DNA from: Pseudonocardia oceani
Lineage (GTDB): Bacteria > Actinomycetota > Actinomycetes > Mycobacteriales > Pseudonocardiaceae
DNA length: 64,000 nt
Assembly: GCF_019263585.2 (NCBI RefSeq)
Contig: NZ_JADQDF010000001.1
Span: 1,736,001 to 1,800,000, forward strand
Direction: 5' to 3'
In this document: positions 33,141 to 41,296 of the stretch, one piece after another
Numbering within the stretch: position 1 is the stretch's first letter
How the letters are laid out: every line of letters begins with the position of its first letter
Position numbers and translations under genes: made by a program
Notes under the pieces: generated by a model
Seen by the model: the letters and a program-made list of their open reading frames with translations, nothing else
Database searches by the model: none
Told to the model about the DNA's origin: nothing

Positions 33141-34250
33141 TCACGCCGCGTCCTCGTGCTTGCGCGCGGTGGCCAGCGCGGTGAGCACGTCGTCGGCGCG
33201 GACCGAGCCGACGACCGCGCCGTCGCCGTCGACGGCCACCCCGAGCCCCGAGGGCGACGACAGGGCGGAGTCGAGCGCGCCGCGCAGCGAGTCGGCGGCG
33301 GTGTCGTAGAGCGACCCGCCCGCCACAAGCTCGTCGGACGTCGACGGCAGCGCCGCCCCGCCGTTGACCTGCACCCAGCCCAGCGGCTTGCGGGCGTCGT
33401 CGACGACGAGCGCCCAGCCGTCGCGCGCGGCGGCGCGGACCTGGTCGGCCCCCGCCCCGAGGGACACGGTCGGCAGCTCGCCGACGGGCAGCCCCTCGGC
33501 GGGCAGGAACCCGAGGCCGCGGTAGCCGCGGTCGCGCCCCACGAAGCCGTCGACGAAGTCGTCGGCGGGGCGGGCGAGCAGGTGCCCCGGCTCGTCGTAC
33601 TGGGCGAGGATGCCGCCGGTGCGGAACACCGCGACCTTGTCGCCCAGCTTCACGGCCTCGTCGATGTCGTGGGTGACGAAGACGATCGTCTTGCCCAGCT
33701 CCGCCTGCAGGCGCAGCAGCTCGTCCTGCAGGTTCTCCCGGACGACCGGGTCGACCGCGCTGAACGGCTCGTCCATCAGCAGGATCGGCGGGTCGGCCGC
33801 GAGTGCGCGGGCCACGCCGACGCGCTGCTGCTGGCCGCCGGAGAGCTGTGTCGGGTAGCGCTTGGCCATCTCCGGCGAGAGCCCGACGATCTCCATCAGC
33901 TCACCGGCGCGCGTGCGGGCCTTCGCCTTGCTCCACCCGAGCAGCATCGGCACGGTGGCGATGTTGTCGAGGATCGTGCGGTGCGGGAACAGGCCGGCCT
34001 GCTGGATCACGTAGCCGATCCCCCGGCGCAGCTGCGCCGCGTCCCCCGACATGATGTCGGCACCGTCGATCAGGATCGTGCCACCTGTCGGCTCGACCAT
34101 GCGATTGATCATCCGCAGTGACGTGGTCTTGCCGCACCCGGACGGCCCCACGAACACCGTGATGCCGCCGTCGTCCACGGTGAGGTCGAGCGCGTCGACC
34201 GCCACCGTGCCGTCGGGGAATCGCTTGGTCACGCCCCGGAACTCGATCAT
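33141..34250 (-). CDS. Osmoprotectant ABC transporter ATP-binding protein (OpuCA/ProV type)
   Basis: A 369-residue ATPase. It has Walker A GPSGCGKTTSLRMINRMVEP, the Q-loop IQQAGLFPHRT, the signature LSGGQQQRVGVARAL, Walker B ILLMDEPFSAVDP and the switch His in VTHDIDEA. The C-terminal 120 residues are a CBS-type regulatory segment, as in OpuCA, ending VGSVRADDVLTALA. It is first in the five-gene operon (ATPase, permease, permease, binding protein, MOSC). CBS domains in this family sense ionic strength, so osmotic control is likely. Confidence 0.92.
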   Translation of the reverse strand: MIEFRGVTKRFPDGTVAVDALDLTVDDGGITVFVGPSGCGKTTSLRMINRMVEPTGGTILIDGADIMSGDAAQLRRGIGYVIQQAGLFPHRTILDNIATVPMLLGWSKAKARTRAGELMEIVGLSPEMAKRYPTQLSGGQQQRVGVARALAADPPILLMDEPFSAVDPVVRENLQDELLRLQAELGKTIVFVTHDIDEAVKLGDKVAVFRTGGILAQYDEPGHLLARPADDFVDGFVGRDRGYRGLGFLPAEGLPVGELPTVSLGAGADQVRAAARDGWALVVDDARKPLGWVQVNGGAALPSTSDELVAGGSLYDTAADSLRGALDSALSSPSGLGVAVDGDGAVVGSVRADDVLTALATARKHEDAA

Positions 34251-34367
34251 CCGAGGGACCCCCTGTCCAGCAGGAACCGCTTGCCGGTCCCCGTGAGAGC
34301 AGAAGGCTAACCCGACCGGTCGTGACCCCGCGACCGTTGTGATGAGCCTGAGATTCTGCGGACACCC

Positions 34368-37250
34368 TCAGCCCGCGAGCGCCGCCGAGGCCGCGGGGGT
34401 GGCCAGGCGGCCGCCGGCGAAGACCTCGCGCAGGCGCTCCGCGGGGAGCGGCCGGGCGAACAACCAGCCCTGGTAGGCGTCCACGCCGATGCCCCGCAGC
34501 ACGTGGAACTGCTCGGCCGTCTCGACGCCCTCGGCCACCGTGGAGCGGCCCATCGCCCGCGCCATGTCGACGACGGCGCGCGCCACCGCGAAGGCCGCGG
34601 GGTCGTCGGCGACGCCCGTGACGAACGCGCGGTCGACCTTCACCGTCTGCGCCGGGAGGTCCTTGAGCCGGGCCAGGGAGGAGTAGCCGGTGCCGAAGTC
34701 GTCGACGGCGAACCGCACGCCCCGGTCGACGAGCTCGGCCATCGCCGCCAGCGCGTGCGGCGGCAGCGCCACCAGGCTCGTCTCGACGAGCTCCAGCACG
34801 AGGTGGTCCCAGTCCAGGCCCGAGCCGGTGACGATCTCGTCGACGACGGTGAGGAAGTCGGCGTCGCCGGGCAGCAGGCCCGCGAGGTTGACCGCGACCG
34901 ACGGGCGGCGCCCGCGGTGCTCGGGCCACGACGCGGCCTCGGCGCACGCGGTGCGCAGGACCCACAGGTCCAGCTCGCGCAGCAGCCCGCTGCGCTGCGC
35001 GACCGGCAGGAAGTCGCCCGGCGGGATCACCCCGCGCTCGGGGTGGTGCCAGCGCACGAGCGCCTCGGCGCTGGTGATCGTGCCGTCCGGGGCGACGACG
35101 GGCTGGTACTGCAGCACCAGCCCGGTGCCGGTGATCGCGGCGCGGAGCTCGGCCTCCAGGGCGAGCGCCTGCGTGGCGGAGCTGACGACGCCGTCCGTGG
35201 CCATGCCGATCCCTCCGCGGCACTGCCGCCGCTTGGCGTCCTGCATCGCGACCTCGGCGAACCGCAGCAGGTCCGCCGCCCGCACGTCGCCGAGCGGGAC
35301 CGGCGTCGCCAGCCCCACCGACGCCGTCATCTGCACCGGCTGGCCGTGCACCGTGATGGTGGTGCGGAGCAGGTCGGAGACGAGGCGCGCGAGCTGGTCG
35401 GGCCCGCCCACCTCCGCGTGGTCGGCGCAGATGACGACGAACTCGTCGCCCGAGAGCCGCGCCGCCGTGCAGCCCACCGGCAGCTCGCGCTGCAGGCGGC
35501 CCGCGAGCGAGACCAGCAGGTCGTCGCCGACCTCGTGGCCCAGCGAGGAGTTGACGCGCGAGAAGTCGTCGAGGTCGCCGCAGACGACGGCGACGCGGTC
35601 GCGCGCGGCGCCGGCCAGCAGGGCGTCGACCAGCGACAGGCAGGCGGCGCGGTTGGGCAGGCGGGTCAGCTCGTCGACGGTGCCCGCGCTGCGCAGGAGC
35701 TCTGCGACCCGGCGGCGCTCGCCGATGTCGGTGCAGGCCACCAGCCAGAACCAGCTGCCGTCGTCGGCGGTGGAGACCGACGCGCTGACCTCGCACCACA
35801 CCGTCGTGCCGTCGGCGCGCAGCAGCGGGGCGGCGTCGACGCGGTAGCCGTGCCGGGCGCCGGGCGCGACGGGCCGCAGCCAGCCGGGCAGCGCCGCGCG
35901 GTCCGGGCCGAGCAGGTCGAGCGGGCCCTCGGCGGTGAGGTCGGCCGCCGAGACGCCGCGCAGCGCGTCGAGCGGGACGTCGAGCAGCGCGCACATGTTG
36001 GCGTTGGCGTCCGTCACGACGCCGTTCGGGTCGATCATGGCGACGCCCGAGGGCACCATCTCCATGAGGTCGGCGAAGCGCCGCCCGGCGTGGCGGACGC
36101 GGTCCTGCGCCTGCCGCTGCTCGGACAGGTCGCGCACCACCCCGACCAGGCGGACCGGCACGCCGTCGGCGGAGGTCTCGACCTCGGCGCGGCAGCTCAG
36201 CAGCCGCTCGCCGGGCAGGCGCAGCTCGACGTGGTGGTCGGTGGCCGCGCCGCCGCCGCGCAGGCCGCGGCACAGCAGGGCGACCTGCTCGCCCTCGACC
36301 GGGCCCTCGATGCCCTCCGGCTCGACCCCGGCCGACCGGTAGAGCTCCAGCAGCGTCTCGCTGCGGTGCAGCGTGGCCGTGGCCAGCTCGTAGCTCCAGG
36401 TGCCGACGCCCGCGAGGCGCTCCAGCTCGGCGACCCAGCGGCGGTCGACGCGCTGCTGCTCGGTGTCGCCGCCCTCGGGCAGCTCGACGAGTACGACGGC
36501 GCGCAGCTCGCGCCCGGGCAGCTCCCAGCGCACGACCCGCACCCGCACGAGCTCGCCGTCGGGACGGACCAGCCGGGCGTCGGCGTCGGGCCCGACGACG
36601 AGCTGCGGGAGGCGCAGGCCGAACAGCCCGGCCTCGGCCTCGGCGGCGTTGCCGGCGGTGCCCGCCCGCCCGCCGACGCGCCCGGCCAGGCGCAGCAGCG
36701 GGGCGTTGACGCGGACGATCCGGTCGTCGCGGTCGCAGACGAGCGCGGGCGCCGAGGGCAGGGAGACGATCTCCGGCCCGCCGACGACGCCGCCGCCGGG
36801 CAGCGGCCCGCCCAGGTCCGACGCGCCCCGGCCCGCACCGAAGACCGCGGTGCGCAGCGCCGGGAGCGCCGGCGAGCCCTCCGGGTCGGTGCGCTCGTCG
36901 GGGTCCAGGTCGTGCAGGTCCGTCATCGAGGTGCCGTTCTCCCCGGCCGACCCGGGGACGGCCTCGACGGCCCGGCGGCCGGAGCCGTCGGCTTCGGGGA
37001 GGCGGTGCGCGGCGACCCGCGCGGCGGACCCGGACGCGGCGGGCGAGGGCTCGGGGGTCTCGGCGACGGCCCGGCCGACCGCCCGGGCGAACTGCGCCCG
37101 GTCGGCCGGCACCGCGCCGCCGAGGACGGCCTGCCGCGCGCGGCGCAGCTCGGCCCGCGCGACGGCCTCACCGGCCCCGTCGTCCGCACCGCGCGACCCG
37201 CTCGACGGGCGGCCGGCGCCGGTCCGGTCTCCGAGCTCGTCCACGGGCAC
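34368..37250 (-). CDS. PAS-PAS-GGDEF-EAL cyclic-di-GMP protein
   Basis: About 960 residues. A low-complexity N-terminal part (about 1-125) is followed by PAS-like domains (IVRVNAPLLRLAGRVGG; then FADLMEMVPSGVAMIDPNGV), a GGDEF domain with SGDEF in ARLSGDEFVVI, and an EAL domain. The EAL domain looks fully active: AEALVRWHHPERG, ELVETSLVAL, DDFGTGYSSLARLKDLP, VKVDRAF and AEGVET. SGDEF variants can retain cyclase activity, so the protein may make and break c-di-GMP. Start is uncertain: several GTG codons lie at 37244-37262 and ATG at 36929 has a GGGGAG site. It is soluble, so probably a cytoplasmic sensor. Confidence 0.85.
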   Translation of the reverse strand: MPVDELGDRTGAGRPSSGSRGADDGAGEAVARAELRRARQAVLGGAVPADRAQFARAVGRAVAETPEPSPAASGSAARVAAHRLPEADGSGRRAVEAVPGSAGENGTSMTDLHDLDPDERTDPEGSPALPALRTAVFGAGRGASDLGGPLPGGGVVGGPEIVSLPSAPALVCDRDDRIVRVNAPLLRLAGRVGGRAGTAGNAAEAEAGLFGLRLPQLVVGPDADARLVRPDGELVRVRVVRWELPGRELRAVVLVELPEGGDTEQQRVDRRWVAELERLAGVGTWSYELATATLHRSETLLELYRSAGVEPEGIEGPVEGEQVALLCRGLRGGGAATDHHVELRLPGERLLSCRAEVETSADGVPVRLVGVVRDLSEQRQAQDRVRHAGRRFADLMEMVPSGVAMIDPNGVVTDANANMCALLDVPLDALRGVSAADLTAEGPLDLLGPDRAALPGWLRPVAPGARHGYRVDAAPLLRADGTTVWCEVSASVSTADDGSWFWLVACTDIGERRRVAELLRSAGTVDELTRLPNRAACLSLVDALLAGAARDRVAVVCGDLDDFSRVNSSLGHEVGDDLLVSLAGRLQRELPVGCTAARLSGDEFVVICADHAEVGGPDQLARLVSDLLRTTITVHGQPVQMTASVGLATPVPLGDVRAADLLRFAEVAMQDAKRRQCRGGIGMATDGVVSSATQALALEAELRAAITGTGLVLQYQPVVAPDGTITSAEALVRWHHPERGVIPPGDFLPVAQRSGLLRELDLWVLRTACAEAASWPEHRGRRPSVAVNLAGLLPGDADFLTVVDEIVTGSGLDWDHLVLELVETSLVALPPHALAAMAELVDRGVRFAVDDFGTGYSSLARLKDLPAQTVKVDRAFVTGVADDPAAFAVARAVVDMARAMGRSTVAEGVETAEQFHVLRGIGVDAYQGWLFARPLPAERLREVFAGGRLATPAASAALAG

Positions 37251-37446
37251 TCCCACCGTCACGCAATGTTGGTCACTCGTCACAACGACGCAGGGACGCA
37301 CCCGATCCGGGTCTTTCTCCCGATCGGCCTACGCCGCCCCGAGTGAGTGATCACCAAAGCCGGTACGCAGAGTGACGGCGGGTGACACAGGAGCACGAAC
37401 CTCCAGGCAGCAGGCCCAACTGGAGGTCACTCCGAGTCAGCTTCGC

Positions 37447-38643
37447 TCAGAGGTCGATCTGGGCGGCCTCGGAGACCGCCTGCGACACGGCGGGCGCGAC
37501 ACGCGGGTCGAACGGGCTCGGGACGATCCGGTCGGGCGCCAGGTCGTCGAGCGCGACCGCCGCGATGGCGTCCGCGGCGGCGAGCTTCATCGCCTCGGTG
37601 ATCCGTCGCGCGCCCGCGTCGAGAGCCCCCCGGAACACGCCCGGGAAGGCCAGCACGTTGTTGATCTGGTTGGGGAAGTCGCTGCGCCCGGTGGCGACGA
37701 TCGAGGCGTAGCGGCGGGCGACGTCGGGGTGCACCTCGGGGTCGGGGTTCGACAGCGCGAACACGAACGCCCCGGGCGCCATCAGCGAGAGCAGCTCCTC
37801 GGGCAGGCGCGCACTGGACAGGCCCACGAACACGTCGGCGCCCGCGAGCGCCTCGGCGGTGGCGCCGGACAGCCGCCGCGGGTTCGTCACCTCGGCCAGC
37901 GACGCCTTCTCCCCCGCGACGCCGGGGCGGCCGGGCAGCAGGATGCCGCGGGAGTCCAGGACGGTCACGTCGGTGGCGCCGGCGGCCAGCAGGATGCGCG
38001 CGCACGCGACGCCCGCGGCCCCGGCCCCCGAGATGACGACGCGCAGGTCGCGCAGCTCGCGGCCCTGCACCGTGCACGCGCCGCGCAGGGCGGCGAGCAG
38101 GACGATCGCCGTGCCGTGCTGGTCGTCGTGCATGACGGGGCAGTCGAGCGCCTCGACCAGGCGCCGCTCCAGCTCGAAGCAGCGCGGCGCCGAGACGTCC
38201 TCGAGGTTGACCGCGCCGAAGCTCGGGCGCAGGCGGACGAGGGTCTCGACGATCTCGTCGACGTCGGTGGTGTCGAGCACGAGCGGGATGGAGTCGAGCC
38301 CGCCGAACGCCTTGAACAGCGCCGACTTGCCCTCCATCACCGGCAGCGAGGCGCGCGGGCCGATGTCGCCGAGCCCGAGCACGGCCGTGCCGTCGCTGAC
38401 GACGGCGACGAGCCGGCTCGTCCACGTGTAGCGGGAGACCAGCGAGGGGTCCGCGGCGATGGCGCGGCTGACGTCGGCGACGCCCGGCGTGTAGGCGATC
38501 GCCAGGTCGCGGGCGTCGTCGAGCGGGGTCGTCAGGCCGGTGGAGAGCTTGCCGCCCAGGTGCGCGGCGAACACGTCCTCACGGGTCGGGGCGGGGTCGG
38601 ACGCGGACGCGGGCAGGGGTGTGGACACGGCGGAGGAACTCAT
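37447..38643 (-). CDS. NAD(P)-dependent malic enzyme
   Basis: A 398-residue enzyme that oxidatively decarboxylates malate to pyruvate. Family segments are IAYTPGVADVSRAIAADPSL, VAVVSDGTAVLGLGDIGP, MEGKSALFKAFGGLDSIPLVL, the metal site EDVSAPRCFELERRL, VMHDDQHGTAIV and the dinucleotide motif ISGAGAAGVACARILL. RSDFPNQINNVLAFPGVFRG is the late active-site segment. It is of the short bacterial type, without a phosphotransacetylase domain. ATG at 38643 is preferred over a GTG 15 codons upstream because GGAAG lies before it and family proteins start there. Confidence 0.93.
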   Translation of the reverse strand: MSSSAVSTPLPASASDPAPTREDVFAAHLGGKLSTGLTTPLDDARDLAIAYTPGVADVSRAIAADPSLVSRYTWTSRLVAVVSDGTAVLGLGDIGPRASLPVMEGKSALFKAFGGLDSIPLVLDTTDVDEIVETLVRLRPSFGAVNLEDVSAPRCFELERRLVEALDCPVMHDDQHGTAIVLLAALRGACTVQGRELRDLRVVISGAGAAGVACARILLAAGATDVTVLDSRGILLPGRPGVAGEKASLAEVTNPRRLSGATAEALAGADVFVGLSSARLPEELLSLMAPGAFVFALSNPDPEVHPDVARRYASIVATGRSDFPNQINNVLAFPGVFRGALDAGARRITEAMKLAAADAIAAVALDDLAPDRIVPSPFDPRVAPAVSQAVSEAAQIDL

Positions 38644-38876
38644 GGGAATGCACTGCTTCCGGTTGCGGGGCGCTGGATCGCCGTGCACCGGAGGGCGGGT
38701 GACTGCCCTGTCGCGGTGCCGGACGGCCTCCCGCGGATCACGCGCTGCCGGGATGGAGCGGCGCGGACCGACGGGGTTCGGCTGTCGGGTACACCCGGGA
38801 TCCTAGAGCGTGGGACGCCCGCCGTCTGCGTCGTTCGCGTCACGCCCCGCGGTGCCCGGCGCACTACCGTGGCCCC

Positions 38877-39458
38877 ATGACCGGTCGGGTGCACCTGCTG
38901 CGACACGGTGAGACGGAGTGGTCGCTCTCGGGCAGGCACACCGGTCGCACCGACATCCCCCTCACCGAGCGCGGGCGCGAGCTCGCGGTCGCCGCGGGCG
39001 AGCTCGGCAGGCGGCTGATCGACGGCGCGCCCGCGCTGGTGCTGAGCAGCCCGCGCAGCCGGGCCGTCGTCACCGCCGAGCTGGCCGGGCTCACCGTCGA
39101 CCGCGTCGACGAGCGGCTCGGCGAGTGGGACTACGGCGACTGCGAGGGCCGCACGACGCCGCAGATCCGCGAGACCGTCCCGGACTGGACGGTCTGGACC
39201 CACCCCTGCCCGAACGGCGAGACCGCCGAGGAGGTCGGGGCCCGGGCCGACGCGGTGCTGGCGCAGGCCCGGGAGGCCGGCGGCGACGTCGTCCTCGTCG
39301 GGCACGGCCACTTCTCCCGCGTGCTCATCGCGCGCTGGATCGGCCTGCCCGCCACCGAGGGCGTCCGGTTCACGATGGACGCCGCCGCCTGGTCCGTGCT
39401 GGGCGACGAGCGCGGCGTGCCGAGCCTGGTGCACGTCAACCTGCGGGCGGTGGCGTGA
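38877..39458 (+). CDS. Histidine phosphatase family (phosphoglycerate-mutase-like) protein
   Basis: A 193-residue enzyme with the catalytic RHGETEW motif (phospho-His10), [47 protein letters not shown] and a second His in [15 protein letters not shown]. These are typical of small acid phosphatases of actinobacteria (mycobacterial Rv3214-like) rather than true mutases. A TACCGT -10 box ends 6 bases before the ATG, so the transcript is probably leaderless. The stop overlaps the next GTG (GTGA). Confidence 0.88.
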   Translation: MTGRVHLLRHGETEWSLSGRHTGRTDIPLTERGRELAVAAGELGRRLIDGAPALVLSSPRSRAVVTAELAGLTVDRVDERLGEWDYGDCEGRTTPQIRETVPDWTVWTHPCPNGETAEEVGARADAVLAQAREAGGDVVLVGHGHFSRVLIARWIGLPATEGVRFTMDAAAWSVLGDERGVPSLVHVNLRAVA

Positions 39459-39967
39459 AGGTCCGGCCCGTGCAGCCCGGCGACGTCGCGGCCGTCGTGG
39501 GACTGGTGCACGAGCTCGCCGCCTACGAGCGGGAGCCCGACTCCTGCCTGCTCACCACCGACCAGCTCACCGCCGCCCTGTTCGGCCCCTCACCCGCGCT
39601 GTTCGGGCACGTGGCCGAGGTCGGCGGCGAGGTCGTCGGCTGCGCGCTGTGGTTCCTCAACTTCTCCACCTGGCGCGGCGTGCACGGCGTGTACCTCGAG
39701 GACCTCTACGTGCAGCCCGCCCACCGCGGCGCGGGCCTGGGCCGGGCCCTGCTCGCCACGCTGGCCGGCGTGTGCACCGAGCGCGGCTACGCCCGGCTGG
39801 AGTGGTCGGTGCTGGACTGGAACGCCCCGTCCGTCGCCTTCTACCGCGGGCTCGGGGCGCACCCGATGGACGGCTGGTCCACCTTCCGCCTCGACGGCGA
39901 CGCCCTCACCGCCCTGGGGCGTCCGGCAGGTCCAGGCCCATCGACCACCCCCGCGAGCGCTCGCTGA
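39455..39967 (+). CDS. GNAT family N-acetyltransferase
   Basis: A 170-residue acetyltransferase. [25 protein letters not shown] contains the acetyl-CoA pyrophosphate-binding R/Q-x-x-G-x-G/A loop, and [21 protein letters not shown] is the C-terminal motif. The whole protein is like diamine/thialysine N-acetyltransferases. It is translationally coupled to the phosphatase gene by GTGA. Its last 62 bases overlap the 3' end of the convergent membrane-protein gene, so its Pro-rich tail is partly shaped by that overlap. Confidence 0.9.
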   Translation: MKVRPVQPGDVAAVVGLVHELAAYEREPDSCLLTTDQLTAALFGPSPALFGHVAEVGGEVVGCALWFLNFSTWRGVHGVYLEDLYVQPAHRGAGLGRALLATLAGVCTERGYARLEWSVLDWNAPSVAFYRGLGAHPMDGWSTFRLDGDALTALGRPAGPGPSTTPASAR

Positions 39968-40331
39968 TCAGCAGCAGGAACGTGGCCACCACCAGCACGC
40001 CGGTGCCGATCCCGAGGACGAGCTGGCGCGACGGGCCGATCAGGGAGTAGACGACGGGCAGCAGCAGCAGCTGCGTGACGATCGCGGGCGTGCGCGCCCA
40101 TCGGCGACCGGTGACGAGCCCGACGCCGACGGCGACCAGCGCCAGGCCGATCACCGCGAAGTAGGCCGACTCCCCCAGGACGAAGTCGACGGGAAGGTCG
40201 GCCGATCCGGCGCGGAGCGCCAGCAGCACGGCGAAGACGACGGCGGCGAGCCCCTGCAGGGCCACCGACACCCCGGCGAGGCGCACCTGAGGGGGTGGAC
40301 CGGCAGGTGCGGGGGGTTGTTCTGGCCTCAC
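39906..40331 (-). CDS. Small four-helix membrane protein, unknown function
   Basis: A 141-residue protein with a Pro-rich cytoplasmic start and four hydrophobic helices ([71 protein letters not shown]). The family is common in actinobacteria without known role. GTG at 40331 lies 7 bases after a TATCCT -10 box, so it is likely leaderless. It is convergent with the GNAT gene. Confidence 0.75.
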   Translation of the reverse strand: MRPEQPPAPAGPPPQVRLAGVSVALQGLAAVVFAVLLALRAGSADLPVDFVLGESAYFAVIGLALVAVGVGLVTGRRWARTPAIVTQLLLLPVVYSLIGPSRQLVLGIGTGVLVVATFLLLISERSRGWSMGLDLPDAPGR

Positions 40332-40839
40332 GGCACCGAGGATAGGACCCCGACCGGGTGGTGACGTGCAGTTCCCACGCGTACCCGGTGAGCGACGAGT
40401 CGTCGTGCGAAAGACGCTTCTCGTCGCGTCGAGCGGTCCGGGTCACCCGTTTCGGGGACGTCGACGGTCCATTCACCGATCACGGCGGACCGTCGAGCCG
40501 ATAAGGGCTCGCACCAGGGCAAACGAGAGCGCACTGTAGGCACCGGACAGGCGAGGGACCCGCAGCCACCACGGTGTCGGCAACCACGCATGGTCCGTCG
40601 GGAACCGGGTAACCGCGACCCGATGGGCGGGCGGAGGTTCACGCCCTTCGTCACGGACGATGCGGAGCAGTAACCGAACGTGTCGGATCTCGTTACGAAG
40701 GTGGGTGGAACCACTCACCGGAGTGGACCTTGACCCCTTGAAAGACGTACGCGCTCGTGAAACAATTCACAAGCGCGGAAACACCGTGACGGACGATCGG
40801 CGCGACCCCGATCGCGCAAGTACGAGGAGCAAAGCAATC
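40332..40839. other. 508-base non-coding region upstream of whiB1
   Basis: The longest gene-free stretch. Its composition is less GC-rich than the genes around it, and the open frames seen in it on either strand do not look like protein. It holds a weak hairpin (CGAGCC, 40494-40499, with GGCTCG, 40506-40511), possible -35 boxes TTGACC (40730) and TTGAAA (40738), and the CRP-like palindrome at 40751-40776. A long leader or a small RNA is possible but nothing in the sequence proves it. Confidence 0.6.
40751..40776. promoter_or_regulatory. CRP-like operator upstream of whiB1
   Basis: GTGA-N6-TCAC (40757-40770) matches the cAMP-receptor-protein core. It is extended by outer arms to an 11-bp inverted repeat with one mismatch (GCGCTCGTGAA and TTCACAAGCGC around ACAA). 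In M. tuberculosis the CRP homologue Rv3676 is known to control whiB1, so the same link is probable. It overlaps the AACAAT that would be a -10 box for the TTGAAA at 40738 (17-base spacing). Confidence 0.6.
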
Positions 40840-41091
40840 ATGGACTGGCGCCACCGCGCAATCTGCCGCGACGAGGACCCCGAGCTGTTCTTCCCCGTGG
40901 GGACGAGCGGTCCTGCGCTGCTCCAGATCGCCGAGGCCAAGACCGTATGCCGCCGCTGCCCCGTGGTCACCGAGTGCCTCACGTGGGCGCTCGAGAGCGG
41001 CCAGGACGCGGGCGTCTGGGGCGGCATGAGCGAGGACGAGCGTCGGGCGCTGAAGCGCCGCAACGCGCGCACCCGCGCTCGCACGGCCTGA
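40840..41091 (+). CDS. whiB1: WhiB1-type iron-sulfur transcriptional regulator
   Basis: An 83-residue Wbl protein. Four Cys (9, 37, 40, 46) bind the NO-sensitive 4Fe-4S cluster, in positions identical to mycobacterial WhiB1. MDWRHRAICRDEDPELFFPV, CRRCPVVTECLTWAL and VWGGMSEDERRALKRR (the G(V/I)WGG turn and basic C-terminus) are present. It works with the primary sigma factor and binds DNA through its basic tail. GAGGAGC lies before the ATG; an upstream in-frame extension is not supported. It is followed by pdtaS on the opposite strand, as in M. tuberculosis. Confidence 0.96.
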   Translation: MDWRHRAICRDEDPELFFPVGTSGPALLQIAEAKTVCRRCPVVTECLTWALESGQDAGVWGGMSEDERRALKRRNARTRARTA

Positions 41092-41162
41092 TCTCGGCGA
41101 AGCTGATCAGCGCAGCAGCAGTACCAGTACGACCGGAACCACCAGAAGTAGAAGACTCCCCC

Positions 41163-41207
41163 ACCGAGGGCCCGAAGCCGGACTGCACCCGGCAACGGGC
41201 CCTCGGT
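41163..41207. terminator. Bidirectional terminator between whiB1 and pdtaS
   Basis: A perfect 12-bp stem, ACCGAGGGCCCG (41163-41174) with CGGGCCCTCGGT (41196-41207), has a 21-base loop. It lies in the 205-base gap between convergent genes. No run of T follows, as is usual in high-GC actinobacteria. Confidence 0.65.
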
Positions 41208-41296
41208 CGTTCCACCGGGCGCACGCGGGGGCTGCTCCGGGTGGGGAGTCGGCGGCCCGCCAGTGCGACCTGCGTGCCGTCAACCACAGTCGTAGG

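Noticed and set aside
40328-40714. A 128-codon minus-strand frame upstream of whiB1
   Set aside because: Its Arg/Ser/Cys-rich composition and lack of a ribosome site do not look like protein, and the region has the lower GC expected of regulatory DNA.
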